Below are positions 1 through 5,719 of a stretch of 8,058 bases of DNA, piece by piece. Numbering within the stretch: the first letter of the stretch is position 1; every line of letters begins with the position of its first letter. This DNA is from JANYBV01 sp043763155 (GTDB taxonomy: Bacteria > Pseudomonadota > Alphaproteobacteria > Rickettsiales > SXRF01): NCBI GenBank assembly GCA_043763155.1, contig JAYULW010000103.1, positions 1-8,058 on the forward strand. Direction: 5' to 3'. Below the pieces are notes generated by a model. It made no database searches, was not told where the DNA came from, and worked only from the letters and a program-made list of their open reading frames with translations. The position numbers and the translations under genes were made by a program.

Positions 1-1005
1 ATTACGGCCTGCATCGGCATTTATACGCTGGCGATTCTGGTATTCACAGTGGTGACCATGGTGGGGTGGGACTGGTTCGCCAGCTTTATTCCCTTAACCC
101 GTGGCTGGATGCTGGCGGCGCTCTTTACGGGCGGTATGCAGGCATTTGTAACGCTTACATTCGCACTGCTGCAGATTGCGCAACGGGTGAAGCATTACTG
201 CGTGCTGAAGTTGCTCTTTACCTTCAGCTATACGTTTGGGGCGCTGATATTCCTGTTTGTGTTCGACATGGGCTGGGAAGGGATTGCGTATGCGTCGGTT
301 ATGGGGTCGGTGCTTACGATGCTGATTGCGGCGTGGCGGGTGCGCAGCATTTTCCATTTGCGCTTGCGGGTAAAAAAGGCAGCGCTTAAATCCACCTTGC
401 GCTCGGTGCTGTCGCTTACGCCGTTTCGCGTGGCGCTGGCTATTTTTACGTATGGCGGGCCGTTCCTTGTGGCGTATGTGACCGATACGGAGCAAAGCGG
501 TTTATATATTTTTGCCTACCAGATCTGCAATGTGATTGCGCTGGTGTATGACAGCATCCTGACCGCTATTGTGCCGTATATGGTTGCGCACCACGCAAGC
601 CCGATGGCGGTGGACAGGCGCACGCGGCGCTACATGGTTGCCACCTATGTGCTTTTGGTGTGCTGCGCAAGTCTGGGCATGGCGCTGATTGCGCCGTACC
701 TCGTCGGGTTTTTGTTTCCGGTGGCGTATGCGGCGGCCCTGCCCTATGTGGGCTGGGTGGCGCTGGCGCGCGTGTTTCATGGGGTGAACCGGGTGAACCA
801 GGAACTCAGCATGTTCGACACCGACAGCTTCCGCCGCATTGCGCTGGTGAGCTTTTGCATTGCGCTGGCGTATGTGGTGCTGACGCTGATGCTGCTGAAA
901 ATATATGGTGGCGTAGGCGCGGCCATGGGGCTTGCGGTGGGGCATGGCATCTGGATGCTGGTGCTGTTTTTCGGGCGGCCATGGCTTATCCGCCATAAGG
1001 CTTAG
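1..1005 (+). CDS. Polysaccharide flippase, MOP/Wzx-like (5' end missing)
   Basis: This is a multi-pass membrane protein, probably the flippase that moves lipid-linked oligosaccharide from the inner to the outer face of the cytoplasmic membrane. The frame is open from base 1, so the start lies outside the window. The GTG at 49 and ATG at 58 are internal codons. About 334 residues are visible, against roughly 400-500 for full-length family members, so an N-terminal part is missing. The visible part is a run of hydrophobic helices separated by short Arg/Lys-rich loops. A segment near 478-540 (TDTEQSGLYIFAYQI) resembles the 'G-Y-x-x-A-x-x-I' segment of Wzx/RfbX-type proteins. It ends in RHKA and a TAG stop that overlaps the stop of the convergent GT2 gene. 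Next to four glycosyltransferases, a Wzx-like role is the natural reading. Family membership is inferred from topology and this motif; another MOP/MATE-type exporter is possible. Confidence 0.8.
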   Translation: MTACIGIYTLAILVFTVVTMVGWDWFASFIPLTRGWMLAALFTGGMQAFVTLTFALLQIAQRVKHYCVLKLLFTFSYTFGALIFLFVFDMGWEGIAYASVMGSVLTMLIAAWRVRSIFHLRLRVKKAALKSTLRSVLSLTPFRVALAIFTYGGPFLVAYVTDTEQSGLYIFAYQICNVIALVYDSILTAIVPYMVAHHASPMAVDRRTRRYMVATYVLLVCCASLGMALIAPYLVGFLFPVAYAAALPYVGWVALARVFHGVNRVNQELSMFDTDSFRRIALVSFCIALAYVVLTLMLLKIYGGVGAAMGLAVGHGIWMLVLFFGRPWLIRHKA

Positions 1006-1907
1006 TAATACATCAGGCCGGAATATTTGCGTAGTTTTTCGCGGGCGGGTTTGGCGATGCATTTGCGGATGCGGTATATTTCAGGCATGCCGCGCACGCT
1101 TTCATTTATGGAGCGTACAAAGCTTTTGAGCTGGCCTTCCTTGCAGGCGATGAGGAAAAAATACCCCCATGTTAATACCGTAAGGCTTATCACCGCGCCC
1201 CATGGCAGGCTGCGCAGCGCCATCCACGGCGCATTGCGCACACCGAAATACAGGCGGCGCTCCTTGGGGCGCTCGAAGGGTGTTTCGTAATGGCGGATGC
1301 TTACGAAAGGGGTTTGTATGATGCGGTATCCCTGGTCCAGCACGCGGTAGGCGTATTCGGGTTCTTCGCCAAAATAGGGATTTAGTTTTTCCCAGAAGCC
1401 GCCAAGACTTACGAACACGTCGCGGCGGACCGCAAAGCCCGTGCCGGAAAAATTAGCGCCTTCGGAATCAGCGGTAATGATTTTGCGGTCGCGGCGGGGA
1501 ATCAGCTTGGTAACGACATTGCCATACTGGTCCACGATGCGCAGCGCAAGGCAGGCCACGTTCGGGTCTTTCTGAAAATAGGGTACGCAGCGGGTGATGC
1601 TGGCGTTATCGAGGAAGATCGCATCGTCATCAATGCTTATGCATATTTCGCCTTTGGCTTCGCGAATACCGATGTTGCGGCCTCCGGCGGCGCCTGTGTT
1701 GGTTTGCTGCCGCAGGATGCGCACCGAAGGGTAGCGAGCGGTAATGGCTGCGCACGTATCGTCTTCGGAGGCGTTATCAACAATGATGATTTCCACATGG
1801 GGGTAATCCTGCGACAACACCGTTTCGAGGCAGTCCAGCACCAGCTTGCAGCGGTTGCGCGTGACGATGACGACGCTTACGAGCATGGGTTGGGGGGGTG
1901 TGGTCAT
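1002..1907 (-). CDS. Glycosyltransferase family 2 (GT-A fold)
   Basis: This 301-residue enzyme should transfer a sugar from a nucleotide-sugar donor to a growing glycan on the cytoplasmic side. Family 2 features appear in order: the N-terminal strand SVVIVTRNR (11-19), the nucleotide-binding IIIVDNASEDDT (40-51), the NxGAAGGRNIG loop (70-80), the metal-binding DDD (93-95), a GTGFAVRRDVF segment (155-165) with GGF (169-171), and the acidic EEPE (181-184) where the catalytic base is expected. A hydrophobic stretch at about 238-254 followed by basic residues suggests membrane attachment near the C-terminus. The ATG start shares ATGA with the stop of the upstream DUF616-type gene. No good Shine-Dalgarno precedes it, so translation probably depends on coupling. 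It is the last gene of the three-gene minus-strand operon. Its TAA stop overlaps the flippase stop tail to tail. Donor and acceptor are unknown; a rhamnosyltransferase-like enzyme is one possibility. Confidence 0.9.
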   Translation of the reverse strand: MTTPPQPMLVSVVIVTRNRCKLVLDCLETVLSQDYPHVEIIIVDNASEDDTCAAITARYPSVRILRQQTNTGAAGGRNIGIREAKGEICISIDDDAIFLDNASITRCVPYFQKDPNVACLALRIVDQYGNVVTKLIPRRDRKIITADSEGANFSGTGFAVRRDVFVSLGGFWEKLNPYFGEEPEYAYRVLDQGYRIIQTPFVSIRHYETPFERPKERRLYFGVRNAPWMALRSLPWGAVISLTVLTWGYFFLIACKEGQLKSFVRSINESVRGMPEIYRIRKCIAKPAREKLRKYSGLMYY

Positions 1908-2692
1908 GGGAGTAACTTTTGCAGCAGGTGTTTCACACGCTGCATAGCCTGTTCATAGGGCGTTTGCAAACCGAAGTTCTGCAACTGGCGCCAGAGGGCG
2001 TTGTGCAGCTTGGCGCTTAAGGCATTGCGCTGGTCGCCGGGAGGGTTCCAGTTGTGGGGGTATTGGGTAAAATACGGGTCATGCCAGAGGCGGTAGTCGA
2101 GCGCCTGAACCATGGCATCTTCGCGGTATAGCACATAGGGCAGGCTGGCCTGGTCGCGGGCGCTGTGGGTTTGCAGCTCCTGCCACCAGGCCTGCATGAG
2201 GCTGGCGATGGCGGGGGTGTGGCGCCGGTAGAGGACGCTGGTTTCAAACAGGCCAGCCTGCTGGGGCATGCCCGACATATGGTAGTGGGCGGCTTGCATG
2301 GCCAGCATGTCGGGGTCGTCGCGGCCCAGCCGCGCGCAGGCTTCGATTTCGTCATACAGGCAGTTGCGCTGGGGGTGGGCCATGAGCGAAAACGACGCGC
2401 CGGAGAGTTCGGCCAGCAGCGGGGTAAGGTCGCGGCGGATGCGCTTGCTGCCGTCGAGCCAAAGGCTTGCTGCATGTTCGGGGAACAGCTCCGGGGCCAG
2501 CAGTTTTATTTTGCGGGCGGTGAGGCGCGGATTTGCCTCCGTGAAGGGCAGCGGGCGTATTTCATAAACATTTGAGGTCAGGCCGGGGGTGTCGGTGAAG
2601 CAGACATAGGACACGCCGGGCAGCACGTGCGCAGGCTCGTGCAGCGCGTCTTTGCCGCTGGTGATGGCGGTGTAAATGACGAGGTCAGCCAC
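1904..2692 (-). CDS. DUF616 / TOD1-MUCI70-type glycosyltransferase-like protein
   Basis: This 262-residue protein matches from memory the DUF616 family (TOD1/MUCI70 glycosyltransferase-like domain). Supporting segments are VIYTAITSGKD (5-15), SYVCFTD (28-34), the basic RKIK (60-63), SLWLDGS (76-82) with Asp80 at the place of a DxD-like site, MAHPQRNCLYDEIEAC (104-119), and the late RDQASLPYVLYR (179-190). Plant members are linked to glycan synthesis; bacterial ones sit in polysaccharide loci and are little characterised. A sugar-transfer role here is inferred from fold family and neighbours. The start is GTG at 2692. It is favoured because the conserved first strand begins at residue 4 and the next Met is residue 104. 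The start overlaps the GT32-type stop by 8 bases (GTGGCTGA), and the 3' end overlaps the GT2 start by 4, so all three genes look translationally coupled. Confidence 0.85.
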   Translation of the reverse strand: MADLVIYTAITSGKDALHEPAHVLPGVSYVCFTDTPGLTSNVYEIRPLPFTEANPRLTARKIKLLAPELFPEHAASLWLDGSKRIRRDLTPLLAELSGASFSLMAHPQRNCLYDEIEACARLGRDDPDMLAMQAAHYHMSGMPQQAGLFETSVLYRRHTPAIASLMQAWWQELQTHSARDQASLPYVLYREDAMVQALDYRLWHDPYFTQYPHNWNPPGDQRNALSAKLHNALWRQLQNFGLQTPYEQAMQRVKHLLQKLLP

Positions 2693-3479
2693 GGGGCAGG
2701 CCCATGTAATCGGCGTAGCGGCGCTGCAATTCGCCGATCAGGGTGTCGGGGGTGAAGGCGCGGTTGTGGAAGCCTTGGGCGTAGGCTTCTTTTAAGCGCC
2801 AGCGCCAGCTTTCGCCGAAGCAGTGGATGGCGTAGCTTTGGGGAAGGATGAGGCTGGCGCTGCCGGGTTTTGCGATCGTGTCGGAGCGCCACCAGTCAAT
2901 GGGGTTGAAGACCAGCGGGGCCTGTACGAAGGCTTGGAGTTTTTGCGCGGTTACGTGGCGGCGCAGGATGGGTTCGCCGTTTTGGGCGAAGCGCACCTGC
3001 TTGCGGCTGGTGCTGGCGGCATCATGGGCGCAGGCCTGCATGAGCGGGTGGCCGGTGGGGGCGAAGATCACGGCCACGGAGAGTTTTTTGCGCCAGAGCC
3101 AATGGCGTTCGCTGGCAAGCACCAAGGGGCTGTCGAAGCGAAAGGGGCGCAGGCAGATCATGTCGGTGTCGGCCCACCAGCCGCCTTTTTTGGCGAGTAA
3201 GGTGTAGCGGAACAGGTCGGCGAATGCGGAATAGCCGCCGGCGGATTTGCCGCTGGTGTAGGTGAAGATTGCGCTTTCGGGCAGGATTTCACGCGCGTCT
3301 TTGAGCTGCACGCCGGGGGGCACAGGCAGCGACAAATCGTAGGCGTACAGGTGATAGGGATGGCCGTTAGCCAGGAAAGAGGCCATGGAGAGGCGTTCGA
3401 GCATGCCCAGCTCCCCGATCCACAGCGACTGAACAGGAAAATCAGAGTGACCGAAGGGTGTTTCTTGGGTATGAATCAT
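2685..3479 (-). CDS. GT32-type glycosyltransferase with DXD sugar-binding motif
   Basis: This 264-residue protein resembles the glycosyltransferase DXD/sugar-binding families (GT32, with alpha-1,4-glycosyltransferase-like C-terminal features). The N-terminus QSLWIGELGMLERLSMASF (17-35) is the usual entry of this fold. The key block is at about 80-110: SAFADLFRYTLLAKKGG, then WWADTDMICLRP, with Asp88 and Arg91 followed by the metal-binding DTD (104-106). Late conserved His219 and Trp225 lie in AIHCFGESWRW. There is no signal peptide or TM helix, so it should act in the cytoplasm. It is the first gene of the minus-strand operon. The ATG at 3479 is preceded by a weak GGAA ribosome-binding sequence. 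Its 5' end lies 32 bases from the divergent GT4 start, and a likely promoter lies inside that gene. Capsule and lipopolysaccharide loci often carry such enzymes. The sugar transferred is not predictable. Confidence 0.87.
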   Translation of the reverse strand: MIHTQETPFGHSDFPVQSLWIGELGMLERLSMASFLANGHPYHLYAYDLSLPVPPGVQLKDAREILPESAIFTYTSGKSAGGYSAFADLFRYTLLAKKGGWWADTDMICLRPFRFDSPLVLASERHWLWRKKLSVAVIFAPTGHPLMQACAHDAASTSRKQVRFAQNGEPILRRHVTAQKLQAFVQAPLVFNPIDWWRSDTIAKPGSASLILPQSYAIHCFGESWRWRLKEAYAQGFHNRAFTPDTLIGELQRRYADYMGLPRG

Positions 3480-3494
3480 GATGTTCCATAGTAT
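3465..3494 (+). promoter_or_regulatory. Possible weak promoter for the GT4 gene
   Basis: TTGGGT (3465-3470) and TAGTAT (3489-3494) are 18 bases apart, upstream of the GT4 start at 3512 and overlapping the first codons of the divergent GT32-type gene. The match to consensus is poor (3/6 and 4/6) and the leader would be only about 10 bases. The gap between the two genes is 32 bases, so any GT4 promoter must overlap the neighbour. Confidence 0.2.
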
Positions 3495-3511
3495 CCATGT
3501 AATTCAAGGCA

Positions 3512-4621
3512 ATGCACAAGCAAATTTTATTACTGGGCGCGGATATTTCCAATAATGCGCTGGGCCGCGCGTGGATTCTGGCGGATATGCTGCGCGGGCA
3601 TGCGGAGGTGACCATTGCGGGCTTAAGCCGCTCTGGGGCTGTGTGGCCGCCGCTTGCAGGCAATGGCGCGCATAAGGTTGTGGTGATTCCGGGCGGGTTT
3701 TTGGGCACGTGGCGGCTGTGGCGGTATGTGCGGGCCAGCGATGCCGGGGTTATTTATATCTGCAAGCCGAAATTCCCCACTATGGTTGCGGCACTTCTGG
3801 GGCGCAAAGGCCGGGTGCTGGCACTGGATAATGACGACTGGGAAGCGGGCTGCGCGCGCGGCGGGTTTTCGGATAGCCCGCTCATCAACTGGCTGGCGGC
3901 GCGGGGCATCAGCTTTACGCAGATTGCCGACTGGCTGATTCCGCTGGTGAAGCGGCGCACGGTTTCCAATTTGTTTTTGCAGGCGCGCTATGGCGGGGTG
4001 ATTATTCCGCATGCGCGGGATGCTTCGGTGTTTGCCGATGTGGCCGCGCAACGCCAGCGGTTTGGGCTGCCGGGGGATGCGAAGCTGGTGATGTTTTTTG
4101 GCACGCCCCACCGCCACAAAGGCGTGGACCAGCTGATTGACGCGATTGCGATGGCGGCGGATACAAACCTGCATATGGTGGTGGCGGGGCTTAGCCCAGA
4201 TATGCAGGAATACGCCGAGTATACACGCGCTGCGGAGGCAACATTGGCGGGGCGGTATCATTTTATGTCGTATGTGCCGTGGGCGGAGGCCCCTGCCCTG
4301 CTGGCATGCGCGGATATTATCGTGGTGCCGCAGAAGGACACGCTGTTTACGCGCTGGGGGCAAACGCCCGCAAAGGTGTTTGACGCGATGGCCGCGGGCA
4401 AGCCGCTGATTGTTTCCGATATTGCCGATACGGCGCAGATTGTGGGCGATGATGCGTGGCTGGTTGCGCCCGATAGCGCGCGCCAGATTGCGCAGGCGCT
4501 GGATGCTATTTGCGCAGACCCCACGGCAGCAAAGCTTCGTGCGGAGCAATTACGGGCGCGGTTCCTTGCGCAGTATAGCTATGCGCATGTGGCGCCGAAG
4601 CTTGCGGAAGCGGTGCTTTAG
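3512..4621 (+). CDS. Glycosyltransferase family 4 (GT-B fold)
   Basis: This 369-residue enzyme should use a nucleotide-sugar to extend a glycan in the cytoplasm. The N-terminal Rossmann half starts with KQILLLGADIS (3-13) and holds LALDNDDWEAG (103-113). The C-terminal half has the GT4 signature: VMFFGTPHRHKGVDQLIDAI (193-212), with Arg201 and Lys203 at the phosphate-binding positions, then ACADIIVVPQ (265-274), and TPAKVFDAMAAGKPLIVSD (285-303). The second acidic residue of the EX7E motif is Asp291 instead of Glu, and the first falls on Gly283, so the motif is degenerate. This kind of variation is known in GT4 enzymes with the TPxKxFE pattern. The start is ATG 3512: an in-frame TAA lies at 3500-3502 and residue 3 begins the first beta strand. 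The AAGG at 3506-3509 sits only two bases before the ATG. It is divergent from the GT32-type operon and convergent with msrA. Confidence 0.88.
   Translation: MHKQILLLGADISNNALGRAWILADMLRGHAEVTIAGLSRSGAVWPPLAGNGAHKVVVIPGGFLGTWRLWRYVRASDAGVIYICKPKFPTMVAALLGRKGRVLALDNDDWEAGCARGGFSDSPLINWLAARGISFTQIADWLIPLVKRRTVSNLFLQARYGGVIIPHARDASVFADVAAQRQRFGLPGDAKLVMFFGTPHRHKGVDQLIDAIAMAADTNLHMVVAGLSPDMQEYAEYTRAAEATLAGRYHFMSYVPWAEAPALLACADIIVVPQKDTLFTRWGQTPAKVFDAMAAGKPLIVSDIADTAQIVGDDAWLVAPDSARQIAQALDAICADPTAAKLRAEQLRARFLAQYSYAHVAPKLAEAVL
3524..3552 (-). promoter_or_regulatory. Candidate sigma70 promoter for the GT32-DUF616-GT2 operon
   Basis: On the minus strand, TTGGAA (3552-3547) and TAAAAT (3529-3524) are separated by 17 bases, matching the -35 and -10 consensus at 4/6 and 5/6 positions. 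Transcription would start near 3517, giving a leader of about 38 bases before the ATG at 3479. The site lies inside the first codons of the divergent GT4 gene. It was found by eye only; the spacing and AT-rich -10 in a GC-rich region are the support. Confidence 0.4.
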
Positions 4622-4644
4622 AGCTTCCAGTTTAGAGCTTCCAG
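4617..4644. repeat. Perfect 14-bp tandem duplication at a convergent gene junction
   Basis: The unit TTTAGAGCTTCCAG occurs twice without mismatch (4617-4630 and 4631-4644), followed by another TTT. The first copy carries the GT4 stop TAG (4619-4621). The second carries the msrA stop (TAA on the minus strand, 4634-4632). The ten bases between the two genes are entirely repeat sequence. GGAAGC at 4606-4611 can pair with GCTTCC at 4623-4628, but no T-run follows, so this does not look like a Rho-independent terminator. Confidence 0.95.
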
Positions 4645-5132
4645 TTTGGGCGGATGAAGTGGCAGGTGTAGCCGCCGGGATTTTTTTCCAGATAGTCCTG
4701 ATGGAAATGTTCGGCATCGTAGAAAGTTTCGGCGGGCACGAGCTGGGTTGCGAGTTTGCCCGGCCATTTACCGCTGGCATTGACTAATGACATCACTTTT
4801 TCGGCGGCGCGTTTCTGGTCATCGTCTGCGTAGAAAATGGCGGAGCGGTATTGGGTACCGCGGTCGTTGCCCTGGCGGTCTTGCGTGCTGGGGTCGTGGA
4901 TCTGGAAGAAGAATTCCAGTAATTTTTCATATGAAATTTTGGTGGGGTCGAAGGTGATTTTCAGGGCTTCGGCGTGGCCGGTGTCGCCGCCTTTCATGTG
5001 CTGATAGGTGGGATTTTTTAAAGAGCCACCGGTATAGCCGGTTTCGGTGTCGGTGACGCCGGGGAGTTTGCGGAACAGGGCTTCCATGCCCCAGAAGCAG
5101 CCACCAGCGAGGATTGCGGTTTGATTGGTCAT
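4632..5132 (-). CDS. msrA: Peptide methionine (S)-S-oxide reductase MsrA
   Basis: MsrA reduces the S-epimer of methionine sulfoxide in proteins and free methionine, using thioredoxin as usual reductant. The 166-residue protein carries the family core: GGCFWGMEALF (10-20) with catalytic Cys12, TGYTGG (31-36), GDTGHAEAL (49-57), FFFQIHDPSTQDRQGND (74-90), GTQYRSAIFY (92-101) and the C-terminal AEHFHQDYLEKNPGG (140-154). Cys157 near the C-terminus could help resolve the sulfenic acid, but its role is uncertain. I chose ATG 5132 because the active-site strand starts eight residues later. A longer open frame reaching 5267 would add 45 low-complexity residues that overlap msrB in another frame. No signal peptide is present, so it is cytoplasmic. 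The gene begins four bases after the msrB stop and has no clear Shine-Dalgarno, so translation is probably coupled to msrB. Its stop lies in the 14-bp repeat. Confidence 0.97.
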   Translation of the reverse strand: MTNQTAILAGGCFWGMEALFRKLPGVTDTETGYTGGSLKNPTYQHMKGGDTGHAEALKITFDPTKISYEKLLEFFFQIHDPSTQDRQGNDRGTQYRSAIFYADDDQKRAAEKVMSLVNASGKWPGKLATQLVPAETFYDAEHFHQDYLEKNPGGYTCHFIRPNWKL

Positions 5133-5136
5133 AGTA

Positions 5137-5580
5137 TTATTTGAACACGGCAAGATATTGCGCGTAGCCTTCGGCTTCGAGCTTATCTTTGGGGATGAAG
5201 CGCAAGGACGCGGAGTTGATGCAGTAGCGCAGGCCGCCCGCATCGCGCGGGCCATCGGGGAAGACATGGCCCAGATGCGAATCGGCGTGGGTAGAGCGCA
5301 CCTCAGTGCGCTTCATGCCGTGGGTTGTGTCGGTGTGTTCCTGCACATGGCTTGCTTCCAGCGGCTTGGTAAAGCTGGGCCAGCCGCAACCGGAGTCGAA
5401 TTTGTCCTTCGATGAAAAAAGCGGTTCGCCGGAGACGATATCCACGTAAATGCCGTCTTGCTTATGGTCCCAGAACGTATTGCGGAAGGCGGGTTCGGTG
5501 CCGCTTTGCTGGGTGACGCGGAATTGCATGGAGTCGAGTGCTGCGATGGCGTCTTCGGTTTTGGGGTAGGTTTTGGCCAT
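5137..5580 (-). CDS. msrB: Peptide methionine (R)-S-oxide reductase MsrB (zinc-less type)
   Basis: MsrB reduces the R-epimer of methionine sulfoxide, complementing MsrA. The 147-residue protein has GIYVDIVSGEPLFSSKDKF (43-61), SGCGWPSF (63-70), HADSHLGHVFPDGP (98-111) and GLRYCINSASLRF (116-128). Cys120 is the expected catalytic residue. Cys65, 55 residues earlier, is at the position of the resolving Cys of two-Cys MsrBs. The two CxxC pairs that bind zinc in E. coli-type enzymes are absent: IVSG and RSTHAD stand in their place. No signal peptide is seen, so it acts in the cytoplasm. ATG 5580 follows a strong AAGGAG with six bases between. It is first of the msrB-msrA pair and lies 139 bases after the kinase stop, on the same strand. 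Confidence 0.97.
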   Translation of the reverse strand: MAKTYPKTEDAIAALDSMQFRVTQQSGTEPAFRNTFWDHKQDGIYVDIVSGEPLFSSKDKFDSGCGWPSFTKPLEASHVQEHTDTTHGMKRTEVRSTHADSHLGHVFPDGPRDAGGLRYCINSASLRFIPKDKLEAEGYAQYLAVFK

Positions 5581-5586
5581 AATGTT

Positions 5587-5592
5587 CTCCTT
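5587..5592 (-). promoter_or_regulatory. Shine-Dalgarno of msrB
   Basis: AAGGAG on the minus strand, six bases before the ATG at 5580. It is the best ribosome-binding sequence in the window and fixes the msrB start. The rest of the 139-base gap shows no convincing promoter. A TTGATT (5677-5672) with a poor TATCTA-like -10 around 5650-5645 is the best I could find, and I do not call it. Confidence 0.85.
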
Positions 5593-5666
5593 GGGGTACA
5601 GCTATTCATTCGCGGGGTGCGGGCAAAAGGTTACGGTAATGATGTAGATATGGGGGCCTATCGCAT

Positions 5667-5691
5667 AAAAAATCAATACGCCACACGGCAT
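5667..5691 (-). terminator. Possible weak Rho-independent terminator after the sensor kinase
   Basis: On the minus strand, about 30 bases after the kinase stop, a short stem GCC-GTGT-GGC (5689-5680), extendable by a G-T and an A-T pair, is followed within about ten bases by six T residues (5672-5667). The stem is short and separated from the T-run by a few bases, so termination is likely partial if it occurs. If it does not act, the kinase and msrBA may be co-transcribed. Confidence 0.3.
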
Positions 5692-5719
5692 TAAACCTTA
5701 TGCCTTTGACAAAGCCTGT

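Noticed and set aside
49..1005. Flippase starting at GTG 49 or ATG 58
   Set aside because: The frame is open from base 1 with hydrophobic residues, and the protein would be too short for its family.
94..1062. Two antisense open frames (133 and 186 codons) opposite the flippase
   Set aside because: Their translations are basic, low-complexity and His/Arg/Gln-rich, as expected from the complement of a hydrophobic membrane protein gene.
3623..4549. 308-codon open frame antisense to the GT4 gene
   Set aside because: It is Arg/His/Gln-rich with no family motif and mirrors the GT4 codons. Long antisense frames are expected in a GC-rich coding region. GT4 has clear motifs.
4606..4628. Hairpin GGAAGC/GCTTCC as GT4 terminator
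   Set aside because: The loop is 11 bases and no T-run follows on either strand, so a Rho-independent terminator is not supported.
4632..5267. Longer 211-residue MsrA reading starting at 5267
   Set aside because: The extra 45 residues are Ser/Ala/Pro-rich, overlap msrB out of frame and match nothing in MsrA. ATG 5132 gives the normal family N-terminus.
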